Origin: Mucilaginibacter lappiensis
GTDB taxonomy: Bacteria > Bacteroidota > Bacteroidia > Sphingobacteriales > Sphingobacteriaceae
DNA length: 64,000 nucleotides
Direction of reading: 5' to 3'
Assembly (NCBI RefSeq): GCF_900155965.1
Contig: NZ_FTMG01000002.1
Location: 186,001 to 250,000, forward strand
The notes under the pieces are model-generated. The model made no database searches and was not told where the DNA came from. It worked only from the letters and a program-made list of their open reading frames with translations. The position numbers and the translations under genes are program-made. This document shows, piece after piece, positions 15,335-24,441 of this stretch. Positions within the stretch are counted from its first letter, which is position 1. Each line of letters begins with the position of its first letter.

Positions 15335-16288
15335 TTATTTTTGAGTCCCCGGCGAATAGCCATGATATTGTTTAAATGCCCTTATAAAAGAAGCATCAGA
15401 GAGGTAGCCCGTAATAGCGGCTGCCTCTCCTACTGTTATACAGCCGCCACGTATCAGCGTTAAAGCATGGTTCATGCGCAGGCTTTGCACATAGCCGAAA
15501 ACCGTGCTGCCAAACAGTTTTTTAAAGCCGCTCTTCAACTTAAATTCATTCAGCAAAAAATCGCGCGACAGGCTTCGGAGGCTCATGTCATCCAGGTAAT
15601 GGATGCTCAAATGGTCCTTAAGGCCATGCAGCTTTTCTACATCTGCCGGATTAATGGAGGCTTGTATACGGTTTTCATACTGGCCCGAAAGCGTGAGCAA
15701 CGTAAGCTCGGTAATTTTAGTTTTGATATAAGCGTTACGCAGGGAATCGGCTACGGGCGGCGCGGTAAGCAGGTCCAGTGCGGAGCTTTGCAGGTAGCTT
15801 GTTTTTTTATTATCCGGGAACAGGACAAAGGATCGTGCGCTGCGGCTTTGCTGCAACAAGCCATCGTAAGTCTCGCCACAGGTTAATAGGATATCATTAA
15901 AAAACGCCGGCTTTAAGCCAATACAAACATACTCGTACTGTTTTTGCTTCGGAAAAACAAAGGAGCTTACCGGGTTAACACAATTAAGCAAATTAAACTG
16001 ACCCCGGTTCATGGACGAAGTGGTATCGAAACCGGAAATAAGCGCATCTGAACTGCCATGCAGCTGAAAATGGATGCTTACATGGGTGGCATCTTGCATA
16101 TTGTTGATGCGTAATCCATCCTCAAAGCTTGCCCCAAATCGCAGGATACTAAAATCATCGGCTTTAAGGCCTTGGGCATAGCAGTCAAAGCGGTTAGGTA
16201 CGCTGCCGGTTGCATACGTGGCCTCAAAGGATGTACTGAACTCCCTTTTTAACAGCCTGGTAAACTCAATCCCTTCTAACTGGTACAT
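15335..16288 (-). CDS. AraC-family transcriptional regulator
   Basis: 317-residue regulator. The N-terminal ~210 residues form a diverged sensing domain. The C-terminal AraC HTH pair reads LSRDFLLNEFKLKSGFKKLFG and AAAITGYLSDASFIRAFKQYHGYSP, the usual second-helix signature. Divergently transcribed from the CAT-like acetyltransferase gene, starts 70 bp apart, so it is a candidate regulator of that gene. Effector unknown. Confidence 0.9.
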   Translation of the reverse strand: MYQLEGIEFTRLLKREFSTSFEATYATGSVPNRFDCYAQGLKADDFSILRFGASFEDGLRINNMQDATHVSIHFQLHGSSDALISGFDTTSSMNRGQFNLLNCVNPVSSFVFPKQKQYEYVCIGLKPAFFNDILLTCGETYDGLLQQSRSARSFVLFPDNKKTSYLQSSALDLLTAPPVADSLRNAYIKTKITELTLLTLSGQYENRIQASINPADVEKLHGLKDHLSIHYLDDMSLRSLSRDFLLNEFKLKSGFKKLFGSTVFGYVQSLRMNHALTLIRGGCITVGEAAAITGYLSDASFIRAFKQYHGYSPGTQK

Positions 16289-16358
16289 AATCCGTTTATG
16301 CTAATTAAAAATCCGTTTGGGCATATTGTAAACGGCTCTAAACCGGCAATTTGCGACC

Positions 16359-17018
16359 ATGAATAATATCTGCAAATATAAGGTGAATATAGCCGGCTGG
16401 AAACGCGAGGTGCATTATAATTTCTTCCAGGGCTTTGCACAGCCATTTTTTGGCATCAGTACCGATATGGATGCTACGGCGGCTTACAACTATTGTAAAC
16501 AACATGGACTGTCGTTTTTTCTGTTTTACCTGCACCGATCGCTGCTGGCAGCCAACCAGGTACCGGAGCTGCGGCAACGGATAGAGGACGGCGAAGTTTA
16601 TGAATACGACACCATATCCGCATCGGTTACCGTATTGCGGCCCGATGATACTTTTGGCTTTGCCTACATGGATCATTACGAGGAGTTTGAACAATTTGCC
16701 CCGCCCGCCCGCGCCGCGGTCGACTATGAAAAAACTACCGACAGGCTGCAGTTACGCGACGGTTTTAACAGCCTCATCCATTATTCTATCCTGAAAGATA
16801 TCCGCTTTACCAGTATGCAGCACGCGCAGCCTTTAGCCGGGGATGATAGTGTTCCCAAAATCGTGTTCGGCCAGTTTTACCGGCGGGACGGCCGGGTTTG
16901 GCTGCCCGTAGCCATCCACGTACACCATGCCCTTTGCGACGGGCGGCACGTAGGCCGCTTTGTGCATTACTTTCAGGAGCAGATGAACCGGGTGCCCGCC
17001 GTTAATATGAATGCATAA
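16359..17018 (+). CDS. Chloramphenicol acetyltransferase-family protein
   Basis: 219 residues with the CAT fold. The active site HHxxxDG is intact as HHALCDG (H189-H190, D194), and the N-terminal part FFQGFAQPFFGIS plus the SVTVLRPDDTFGFAY strand match family structure. The catalytic residues support acyl transfer from acetyl-CoA to a hydroxyl; chloramphenicol itself as substrate is not established, since many CAT-like genes in Bacteroidota have unknown targets. Divergent from an AraC regulator and followed 32 bp later by a DUF1543 gene. Confidence 0.88.
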   Translation: MNNICKYKVNIAGWKREVHYNFFQGFAQPFFGISTDMDATAAYNYCKQHGLSFFLFYLHRSLLAANQVPELRQRIEDGEVYEYDTISASVTVLRPDDTFGFAYMDHYEEFEQFAPPARAAVDYEKTTDRLQLRDGFNSLIHYSILKDIRFTSMQHAQPLAGDDSVPKIVFGQFYRRDGRVWLPVAIHVHHALCDGRHVGRFVHYFQEQMNRVPAVNMNA

Positions 17019-17050
17019 TGCTATTTTAGCAGAGCAAAAACCAATATGCT

Positions 17051-17617
17051 ATGTCTACTATGAAATTATTTATGCTGATGCTTGGTTGTACACCACCAGG
17101 GAGGCATACCGAGCAACACGATATGTTTTTTGGAATTGGGGAAACGGTAAAGGACCTTATTCCCCAAATTCAAGCTTTTTGGCCCGAAGCCCAGGAAAGG
17201 CTGCATGTAGATGCCTGGCGCGAAGTAAGCCTGGTTAACGGATACAGTGTGCGGGTAGTTGAACAGCCCGGTAACACGGATGCAGAGCTCCTGCGGCTGT
17301 TTTTTATAAACCTGGGCGGTTACCAGGAGGGTTTGTTTGATGAGCCGCATTTTAAGGTGCTCACCGTACAGCCCAACAAGTCAAAGGCTTTTGCGTATGC
17401 CAAGGATACGTCGTTTTATCGCCAGGTTCATTTTCCCGGTGCCGAATCGCATATTGATGATAAGTATGGATTGGATGTAGATGATCTGCATGAGATAGCG
17501 GATATTTTACCCGCCGCTCAGAAAGCTCAATACGCGTTGCATATTTCGCCCGGATCAGATAATGCCCCGGAGGACCAGATCCATTTGGGTTACTTTAAGT
17601 TGAATAAATTGCCCTGA
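17051..17617 (+). CDS. DUF1543 domain protein
   Basis: 188 residues with the DUF1543 signature near the N-terminus (KLFMLMLGCTPPGRHTEQHDMFFGIG) and a second copy-like segment around 110-180 (YRQVHFPGAESHIDDKYGLDVDD). The family is uncharacterised. It starts 32 bp after the CAT-like gene, so the two may be co-transcribed under the AraC regulator. The ATG three codons in (MKLFM) is an alternative start. Confidence 0.82.
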   Translation: MSTMKLFMLMLGCTPPGRHTEQHDMFFGIGETVKDLIPQIQAFWPEAQERLHVDAWREVSLVNGYSVRVVEQPGNTDAELLRLFFINLGGYQEGLFDEPHFKVLTVQPNKSKAFAYAKDTSFYRQVHFPGAESHIDDKYGLDVDDLHEIADILPAAQKAQYALHISPGSDNAPEDQIHLGYFKLNKLP

Positions 17618-17643
17618 GAAGACAAGAGAATACTATAAAAGAG

Positions 17644-17762
17644 TTGTCATTTCGAACGAGGAACGAGGAGAAATCTTCTGCGATTTGTAAGTGTCTGCAT
17701 GATGTAGAAGATTTCTCTTTCGCTCAAGGCACCAGCCTTCCCGGGCTCTATCGAAATGACAA
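17644..17762. repeat. 119-bp inverted-repeat element (TTGTCATTTCGA type)
   Basis: Outer arms TTGTCATTTCGA (17644-17655) and TCGAAATGACAA (17751-17762) are exact reverse complements, as are inner arms AGAAATCTTCT (17669-17679) and AGAAGATTTCT (17706-17716). It lies between convergent genes. The layout is of a REP/MITE type, with no coding content. Confidence 0.75.
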
Positions 17763-17774
17763 TCTGTGGTTATA

Positions 17775-18356
17775 TTACAAAGCCGCCAGTTTCAACTCCC
17801 CTTCGGCAACAATGGCATCCTTGAGCTGAATAAGAAAATCGTTAAAGTTTACATGCTTGTCCATCATATAAAGCATTTCCTTTTCAATATCCAGCCAGGT
17901 GTTGATGTCAGCTTCGTTGTGTTGCACCTGAGCTTCCAGTTTATCTAAAGCGTTGGCCACTTTGGCTTCGTCGGTGGCTTTGGCTTCAAACTCGTGCCAC
18001 AGGTGATAAAAATCTTCGCCCACTTCATTGTCCAGTTGCTTGCGGATATCCTCAATGGCGCGGGTTTCGTTTTCAATCTTCAGCTTTTTAATATCTTCAT
18101 TAAAAGTATCAAAAGCGGGTACATCACCCACCAAAGCTTCAATAATGTCATGAATGATGATCATTTTCAGGATCCTGGTCGAATCAATTTTGATGCCCAG
18201 ATGCGGTTCAATCAGCAGGTACATGATCGATACGCGCCAGGTATGTTCGGCCACGCTTTCCCGCCTGCCATCAGACAGCCAGCTATGGCGGGTTAATCTT
18301 TTCAAATTTTCGGCAACATGCAAAAACTGCAAAATTTTGTTGATCTCGGTTTTCAT
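17775..18356 (-). CDS. HD-domain nucleotide phosphohydrolase (YfbR-like)
   Basis: 193 residues from the ATG at 18356; an upstream TTG at 18377 is less likely. The HD-domain metal ligands are visible as H in EHTWRVS, HD in IIIHDIIEALVGD, and a late D in ANALDKLEAQVQH. The first motif SWLSDGRRESVAEHTW matches the HD_3/YfbR group, which dephosphorylates deoxynucleoside monophosphates. Substrate is inferred from the family only. Single gene; its 3' end abuts a repeat element. Confidence 0.85.
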   Translation of the reverse strand: MKTEINKILQFLHVAENLKRLTRHSWLSDGRRESVAEHTWRVSIMYLLIEPHLGIKIDSTRILKMIIIHDIIEALVGDVPAFDTFNEDIKKLKIENETRAIEDIRKQLDNEVGEDFYHLWHEFEAKATDEAKVANALDKLEAQVQHNEADINTWLDIEKEMLYMMDKHVNFNDFLIQLKDAIVAEGELKLAAL

Positions 18357-18424
18357 GGGGTTGTTGTAGTTGATCAATAAAAATAGGGATTAATTTGAAA
18401 ATGCAAATGTTAACCTATCCTGCG

Positions 18425-18680
18425 GCCGACTCACCCAGGCTTTGCTTCGCTCGCCATCCCTCTCTTCACCTGCGGCAGAAAGAGGGGTTTTCTTTTTGTC
18501 ATCCTGAGCAGTAACGAAAGATATTTTTTAGTATGTTCCTGCCCTCTCTTCGGCTTGCCGGAAAGAAGGCCGTCCAGCGAAGCGCCGCTGCGTTTAAGTC
18601 ACCCCTTAAGCCAAATAATTTCCGTATATTTGATATACATCAACAGCCTGGTTCCCGATCAACGGAAACCGGGCTGTTCT
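18425..18680. repeat. Composite intergenic repeat region upstream of ffh
   Basis: The 653-bp spacer 18357-19009 has no supported gene. It holds two related CCCTCTCTTC hairpin-like units (18461-18487 and 18541-18571), a GTCATCCTGAGC element (18497-18508), matching CTCACCC / GTCACCCC outer words (18432, 18598), then a TATATTTG promoter-like box (18625-18632). A hairpin with arms AACAGCCTGGTT and AAACCGGGCTGTT follows (18642-18677). Nested repeats of more than one family. Confidence 0.55.
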
Positions 18681-18969
18681 GTTAAAGAGAAAAAGGGGCG
18701 AAAAACCAACCGTTTGGTATGTATTTATTTGACAATCAATAAATTAATACTTTTTAAAGTTTCAAAAACTGCTCAAAACAGCACTGGAATTTGTTAAAAA
18801 GTGTTAAAACGAAGATTTTTCAACAGATTTTGACCTGTTTTTACCCTGTTTTCGGCCAAAAAAGTGTTAAAATTGGGGGTTTAAAAAGTTTTTGTAGGCT
18901 GGATGTAAAAGCTCTTTTCAAAATGCATGGCCATCGCCAAAATAATTCAACGGATATATTTCAAAATCA

Positions 18970-18977
18970 TACCTTTG
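18970..18977 (+). promoter_or_regulatory. Candidate ffh -7 promoter element
   Basis: TACCTTTG, exact TAnnTTTG match, 32 bp before the ffh start. Upstream, AAAGTGTTAAAA occurs twice (about 18797 and 18861). Confidence 0.5.
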
Positions 18978-19009
18978 TAACCTTTAAAGATTAAAAGTAC
19001 TTTATAATA

Positions 19010-20338
19010 ATGTTTGAAAATCTTTCGGATAAACTCGACAGGGCGTTCAAGGTCCTGAAGGGTCAGGGAACTATTACTGAGATAAACGTGGCCGAAACCA
19101 TGAAGGAGATACGCAAAGCCCTTCTGGATGCCGACGTTAACTATAAAACCGCCAAAGCCTTTACCGATGATGTAAGGCAAAAAGCATTAGGTCAGAATGT
19201 ATTAACAGCTGTTTCGCCAGGACAATTGCTTACCAAGCTCATGAACGATGAGTTGGCCGAGCTGATGGGTGGTACTACTGCCGAGCTTACTTTCCCGGCT
19301 ACGCCAACCATCATCCTCATTGCGGGTTTGAATGGTGCGGGTAAAACAACTTTTACCGGCAAGCTGGCCAACTACTTAAAAACACAGAAAAACAAGAAGC
19401 CATTACTGGTTGCCGATGATATTTACCGTCCCGCGGCTATTGACCAGCTGGAAGTATTGGGTCAGCAGATAGGTATACCGGTTTACGCCAACCGTGACTC
19501 CAAAGATCCTATTGCTATTGCCCGTGAGGGTATTGCGCTGGCAAAACAGAACGGACATAACGTGGTGATCATTGATACCGCCGGTCGTTTAGCTATTGAC
19601 GAGGCCATGATGGTGGAGATTGAGCAGGTAAAAGCAGCGGTTAATCCGCATGAGATCCTGTTTGTGGTGGATTCGATGACCGGTCAGGACGCTGTGAACA
19701 CCGCCAAAACATTCAATGACCGTTTGGATTTTACCGGTGTGGTTTTAACCAAGCTGGATGGTGATACCCGTGGTGGTGCCGCCCTATCGATCAAATCGGT
19801 AGTCAACAAGCCGATCAAATTTATCGGTACCGGCGAAAAAATGGAAGCACTAGATGTTTTCCACCCCGATCGTATGGCCTCCCGTATCCTGGGCATGGGC
19901 GACGTGGTTTCCCTGGTAGAGCGAGCACAGCAGCAGTTTGACGAGAAAGAAGCTGCCGAACTGCAGAAGAAGATCCGCAAGAACAAATTTGATTTTAACG
20001 ATTTTTACAGCCAGATACAGCAGATCAAAAAAATGGGTAACATGAAAGATCTGATGGGCATGATACCGGGCGTTGGCAAAATGATGAAGGATGTAGAGGT
20101 TGATGATAATGCTTTTAAAGCTATTGAAGCCATCATCCAATCCATGACCCCCTTTGAAAAAGGAAACCCTGAAACCATTAACCAAAGTCGCCGTACCCGT
20201 ATAGCCAAAGGCTCCGGTACCGACCTGGCCGAGGTAAATCGCCTCATGAAGCAGTTTGACGACATGAAAAAGGTGATGAAACAAATGAGCAACCCGGCAG
20301 CCATGGCCAGCATGATGCGCCGTATGCCAAAGATGTAA
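19010..20338 (+). CDS. ffh: Signal recognition particle protein Ffh
   Basis: SRP54 GTPase of 442 residues, which binds the signal sequences of nascent membrane proteins with SRP RNA. The N domain is followed by the G domain with P-loop GLNGAGKTTFTGKLA (~107-121), DTAGRLAIDE and TKLDGDTRGGAALS. The M domain is methionine-rich (MGNMKDLMGMIPG, then MKQMSNPAAMASMMRRMPKM at the C-terminus). Complete, single transcription unit behind the TACCTTTG box. Confidence 0.97.
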   Translation: MFENLSDKLDRAFKVLKGQGTITEINVAETMKEIRKALLDADVNYKTAKAFTDDVRQKALGQNVLTAVSPGQLLTKLMNDELAELMGGTTAELTFPATPTIILIAGLNGAGKTTFTGKLANYLKTQKNKKPLLVADDIYRPAAIDQLEVLGQQIGIPVYANRDSKDPIAIAREGIALAKQNGHNVVIIDTAGRLAIDEAMMVEIEQVKAAVNPHEILFVVDSMTGQDAVNTAKTFNDRLDFTGVVLTKLDGDTRGGAALSIKSVVNKPIKFIGTGEKMEALDVFHPDRMASRILGMGDVVSLVERAQQQFDEKEAAELQKKIRKNKFDFNDFYSQIQQIKKMGNMKDLMGMIPGVGKMMKDVEVDDNAFKAIEAIIQSMTPFEKGNPETINQSRRTRIAKGSGTDLAEVNRLMKQFDDMKKVMKQMSNPAAMASMMRRMPKM

Positions 20339-20365
20339 TTTATCCCCTACGTTTAGGGATCAAAA

Positions 20366-20406
20366 ACCAGCAAAGCTTTTTGACTATGGTTAATAACTTT
20401 GCTGGT
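20366..20406 (+). terminator. Candidate hairpin after ffh
   Basis: Arms ACCAGCAAAG and CTTTGCTGGT are perfect over 10 bp, separated by a 21-nt loop, 28 bp past the ffh stop. No T-run follows, so termination is uncertain. Confidence 0.4.
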
Positions 20407-20437
20407 ATATAGTTAATTCAAGAACTATATTTATACC

Positions 20438-21193
20438 ATGAAAAAACCTGCCTTATTACTAATATTTATTTCTCTATTGTCACTGCATGCGTCCGCTCAA
20501 ACAAAACAGATAACAAACAACGACTATGCTTTAGGTATAAAGGAGCGTTTCTATGTTCTAAAGTCAAACAAAGATTTTCGGGAAGGACAATATTTAGCCT
20601 ATAACCAGACTGGAAACACAATATTTTGCCAAGGGTATTATAAAAACAACCAAAAAGATAGTCTCTGGACTTATTACTCCTTTGATGCTAAAGTGGCAGC
20701 GAAAGGCTATTATAAAGAGAATAAAAAAGTTGGGGTCTGGGATGCTTATAATTTTAAAGAAGAGTTACAGGTTCGGTACGATTACAGCACTAAGCAATTA
20801 ATACTTTATAAGCCCAATAAGAATAACAGCGAAGACAGGCAGTTTAATGTAATAAATGATAAAGATACATTGAATGTCCAAATGGACCATTCTGCAGTAT
20901 ATTTAGATGGCGATGGGTTGATGATGAAACCCGCAGTGTTTAGATCGGTTAAATATCCCGCCGCCGCAAGAGAGCGCCATATTCAAGGGGTTGTTTTAAT
21001 CGCAGTTACAATTGATACAGAATGTAAAATAACGAATTACAGGATAAAAAACTCGGTTGGGTTTGGATGTGATGAAGAAGCATTGAGGGCAGTAAAACAA
21101 ATCACGGGTGATTGGATACCTGGAGTGTATCAGGGAAAATCAGTTATTTCTGAATATGATATTCCTTTTAGCTTTACTTTGGCAAATGATTAA
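20438..21193 (+). CDS. Periplasmic protein with MORN-like repeats and TonB C-terminal domain
   Basis: 251 residues. A signal peptide (MKKPALLLIFISLLSLHASA) is followed by MORN/YwqK-like repeats (GQYLAYNQTGNTIFCQGYYKN, then DSLWTYYSFDAKVAAKGYYKE; ~45-115). A TonB C-terminal domain follows (YPAAARERHIQGVVLIAVTI ... AVKQITGDWIPG). It lacks the N-terminal membrane anchor and proline-rich linker of true TonB, so energy transduction is unlikely. Role unknown. A TATATTTA box ends 4 bp before the ATG. Confidence 0.8.
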   Translation: MKKPALLLIFISLLSLHASAQTKQITNNDYALGIKERFYVLKSNKDFREGQYLAYNQTGNTIFCQGYYKNNQKDSLWTYYSFDAKVAAKGYYKENKKVGVWDAYNFKEELQVRYDYSTKQLILYKPNKNNSEDRQFNVINDKDTLNVQMDHSAVYLDGDGLMMKPAVFRSVKYPAAARERHIQGVVLIAVTIDTECKITNYRIKNSVGFGCDEEALRAVKQITGDWIPGVYQGKSVISEYDIPFSFTLAND

Positions 21194-21307
21194 TCCAAAC
21201 AAGAGAAGGAGATAATAATAGCCTCAAATTGTCCAATCCTTACAGGAATATAGCTAATGTTTAGGGTTGCTTTATTGTGGAGCTTTGCTCCATTAAATAA
21301 AACAACC

Positions 21308-22528
21308 ATGAATACTACAACAGCATATAAAGAGCCGCTACAGGTTGCTATCATTGGCGCCGGTTTAGGAGGTCTCTGCCTGGTTCAGGGCTTAAAGAAA
21401 AACGGGATTGCTTTCCAGATTTTTGAAAAAGATTCCGCAGCCAATAGCCGCACACAGGGATACCGGATCCGTATTGATAAAACCGGGCAGGATGCGCTTG
21501 CCGCTTGTCTGTCTGAACGTTTATATACTTTATTTTCCGAAACCGTAGTCCCATCAGTCGGAGTGCGTACATTAAATGCACAGTTAGAATTGCTTACCGA
21601 TAAATGGGTTGATTCCTGGGAGGATGGAGAAGCCAATGCGCAGCCCGATCTGAAAGCCAACCGTTTAACCATGCGCGAAATACTATTGCTTGGCTTAAAC
21701 AAACAGGTGCATTTTAATAAAAAATTTGTGAGCTATGAAAAACAGCCCGATGGCCGGGTTTGCGTACATTTTGAAGATGGAACCTCATTTGCTGCTGATG
21801 TGCTTGTAGCCGCTGATGGCGTAAACTCCCGCCTGGGTGCACAGCGGTTTCCTGCTCAGGAACTGGTAGATACCGGCAGTGTTTGCGTGTATGGAAAAAC
21901 CTTTTATACCGAGCAGGCAAAAAAACAGGTCGATCCGGTGTTACAAACGGATACTTCCGTTATTTTTGAAAACGAAATAGCGATGATTGCCGATGCCATG
22001 CAGTTTAAATCAACCTTTGTAAAGGCTGGCGAACAATACGGACCAGATGCCGGGCTTACCTATACAGAGGACTATATGTATTGGGCGCTCATTGGTAACC
22101 GCGGCCGCTTTGGCCTGGATAATGAACAGGTTTTAACATTTGCCTCCGGCGAGCTTTTTGATTGTCTTAAACAGGTAACATCGACATGGGCTCCTACACT
22201 TAAGGCGCTTTTTGAATCGGCAAACCCGGAGTCGCTGACTATAGTACCCGTAAAAACGTCGTTACCTAAAGATGCCTGGAAAAGCGATCATATAACTGCC
22301 CTGGGCGATTCAATACATGCGATGAGTCCGGCTGGGGGCCTTGGCGCCAATACCGCGCTTTATGATGCCGCCCTGCTTACAGCCTGCTTCACCAAAGTTG
22401 CTGCCGGGGATATAGAGCTACTTGATGCAATAGCGCAGTATGAAGAAAAAATGCGGGAGTACAGCTGTAACGCGATCAACGCTTCGCAGCAAGGAGGTAA
22501 AAAGCTCTATAAGCAATCAGCAGATTAA
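21308..22528 (+). CDS. FAD-dependent monooxygenase
   Basis: 406 residues from the ATG at 21308 (MNTTTAYKEPLQ); the frame runs upstream to 21257. The dinucleotide motif GxGxxG is VAIIGAGLGGLCL, the middle DG motif is VAADGVNSRLG, and the GD motif is TALGDSIHAMSPAGGLGANTAL. This marks a class A flavoprotein hydroxylase (PHBH fold). Substrate unknown. Stands alone; distantly similar to the two flavin monooxygenases at 55921 and 60077. Confidence 0.88.
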   Translation: MNTTTAYKEPLQVAIIGAGLGGLCLVQGLKKNGIAFQIFEKDSAANSRTQGYRIRIDKTGQDALAACLSERLYTLFSETVVPSVGVRTLNAQLELLTDKWVDSWEDGEANAQPDLKANRLTMREILLLGLNKQVHFNKKFVSYEKQPDGRVCVHFEDGTSFAADVLVAADGVNSRLGAQRFPAQELVDTGSVCVYGKTFYTEQAKKQVDPVLQTDTSVIFENEIAMIADAMQFKSTFVKAGEQYGPDAGLTYTEDYMYWALIGNRGRFGLDNEQVLTFASGELFDCLKQVTSTWAPTLKALFESANPESLTIVPVKTSLPKDAWKSDHITALGDSIHAMSPAGGLGANTALYDAALLTACFTKVAAGDIELLDAIAQYEEKMREYSCNAINASQQGGKKLYKQSAD

Positions 22529-22639
22529 ATAGGATTGCTGCTTTTAGGGAGCATCATTTTTAAATATAAATGGGGAGGTGATTGGCCGCTTTTTTATTTT
22601 AGTTTTGTGTAATACGATGCTATCCTCCATTTAATATAT

Positions 22640-24217
22640 ATGCGTAAAACGATACTATCTTCGGCCCTTTTAATTTTAAGCATGGCAGTTAAAGCACAAG
22701 TTCCCGGTGCTGTTATTGATGTGCAGCATTACATCTTTGCGCTGCAGTTAACAGATGCAGATAATAACATCAAAGGGCAGGCTACTGTAGGAGTCAAATT
22801 TTTGAAAAATGCAGATGCATTCAACCTCGACCTGGTTAAAAAGAATGTTGAAGGCAAAGGGATGCTGGTATCCGCCGTTACGGAAAATGGGAAAAATCTT
22901 CGGTTTGTACAGGATAGCGGAGCAGTTAAAATATATACGAACGCTAAAACAGGGAGTATGCACAGCTACAAAGTAAGCTATGCGGGTGTTCCTGCCGATG
23001 GGTTGATCATATCTACCAATAACTTTGGTCATCGTACCTTTTTTGGGGATAATTGGCCAAACCGGGCCCATAACTGGCTGCCCTGCGTAGATGCCCCGGC
23101 TGATAAAGCCTCAGTTGATTTTGTGGTCACCGCGCCTGATCATTACCAGGTAGTATCCAACGGTTTAAAAATAAAAGAGCAACAATTGCCCAACCACTTG
23201 AAATTAACACACTGGCACGAGGCTGTTGTTGTACCTACTAAAGTAATGGTGATAGGTGTAGCCGCCTTTGCTATTGATCATCCCGGCGATGCAGGCAATA
23301 TCCCCGTATATACTTATGTATTCCCCGAGAGTAAGGAGGCGGGTTTTAAAAGCTATGCGGTAGCTAAAGATATACTGCCGTTCTTCATCAAAAATGTTGG
23401 TCCGTACAGTTATGAAAAGCTGGCCAATGTGCAGTCAAAAACCATATTTGGCGGTATGGAAAACGCCAGCGCCATATTTTACTTTGAAGAATCGGTAACG
23501 TCGCCGGGTATAGAGGAGCTAATGGCGCACGAAATTGCCCACCAATGGTTTGGTGATGGCGCCAGCGAAAAAAGTTTCTGGCACCTGTGGCTCAGCGAAG
23601 GTTTTGCCACCTATATGACCAACCTGTACCTGGAAAACAAATACGGCGCTGATACACTGAAAAAACGCATGCTGGCCGATCGTAAAAAGGTGCTGGAGTT
23701 TGAAAAAAAGCGCCTCACCCCAGTGGTCGATAGCGCAGTGAAAAGCGACTATATGCAGCTACTTAACGCCAACAGTTACGAAAAAGGAAGCTGGGTATTA
23801 CACATGCTCCGGCGGAAGCTAGGTGACGACCTATTTTGGAAAGGTATACAAAACTACTATGCCAAATATCGCGGCAGCAACGCTAACACCGACGATCTGC
23901 GCCGAGAAATGGAACAAGCTAGCGGTCAGGATCTAAAACCATTTTTTAACCAATGGCTTCGCAAAGCCGGGCACCCCGATCTGAACATCGGCTGGCATTA
24001 TGATGCGGACAAAGGTTCGGTTAACATCAGTGTTGAACAAAAGCAAGATAATTTATATGAGTTCCCGTTAGAGATAGCTATTAATGGCGAATTAGTTCAC
24101 ATAGAGGTAAAAGATAAAACCACTTCGGCTCAAATTCTGGTAAAAACAAAACCCGAAACGATCCTGGTTGATCCCGACGTAAATGTTCTGGACTCATTTA
24201 ATATCGCGGCTCAATAG
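22640..24217 (+). CDS. M1-family metallopeptidase
   Basis: Secreted zinc aminopeptidase-like enzyme of 525 residues. A signal peptide precedes the beta-rich N-terminal domain. The exopeptidase motif is GGMENASAI, and zinc ligands are H297, H301 (HEIAH) and E320 in WLSEGFATYM, giving the HExxH-18-E spacing. There is no C-terminal HEAT domain, so it is shorter than PepN. Substrate not assignable. Confidence 0.92.
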   Translation: MRKTILSSALLILSMAVKAQVPGAVIDVQHYIFALQLTDADNNIKGQATVGVKFLKNADAFNLDLVKKNVEGKGMLVSAVTENGKNLRFVQDSGAVKIYTNAKTGSMHSYKVSYAGVPADGLIISTNNFGHRTFFGDNWPNRAHNWLPCVDAPADKASVDFVVTAPDHYQVVSNGLKIKEQQLPNHLKLTHWHEAVVVPTKVMVIGVAAFAIDHPGDAGNIPVYTYVFPESKEAGFKSYAVAKDILPFFIKNVGPYSYEKLANVQSKTIFGGMENASAIFYFEESVTSPGIEELMAHEIAHQWFGDGASEKSFWHLWLSEGFATYMTNLYLENKYGADTLKKRMLADRKKVLEFEKKRLTPVVDSAVKSDYMQLLNANSYEKGSWVLHMLRRKLGDDLFWKGIQNYYAKYRGSNANTDDLRREMEQASGQDLKPFFNQWLRKAGHPDLNIGWHYDADKGSVNISVEQKQDNLYEFPLEIAINGELVHIEVKDKTTSAQILVKTKPETILVDPDVNVLDSFNIAAQ

Positions 24218-24268
24218 GGTTGATATTGAAAACAAAAAGTTTATCCTTACCCTTGATTTATAAGAATT

Positions 24269-24309
24269 TATAATTATCATTGTGTTAAACAAACACAATG
24301 ATAATTATA
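24269..24309. promoter_or_regulatory. Perfect 18-bp AT-rich inverted repeat
   Basis: Arms TATAATTATCATTGTGTT and AACACAATGATAATTATA with a 5-nt loop, 51 bp after the M1 peptidase and 132 bp before the esterase gene. No T-run follows, so a protein-binding site or an AT-rich hairpin are both possible. Confidence 0.6.
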
Positions 24310-24441
24310 GAAAAGATCTTGTTTTAAACAGGCCGATTCTGTTGTCCGTCCCCTGCTTATCTGTAGTATCATTCCTGGTTGTTATTCGGGCATTCTATAA
24401 GCCCCATATCTATAAACCAATTATACTAAACCAGATATGTT

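Noticed and set aside
15467..15886. A 139-codon forward frame inside the AraC gene
   Set aside because: Antisense shadow of a well-supported HTH gene; no recognisable domain.
16338..16694. A 118-codon reverse-strand frame under the CAT-like gene
   Set aside because: The opposite frame has the intact CAT active site; this one has no family signature and is a shadow.
18625..18700. SRP RNA gene next to ffh
   Set aside because: The hairpin lacks the conserved GGAA-type loop and asymmetric loop expected for SRP RNA domain IV.
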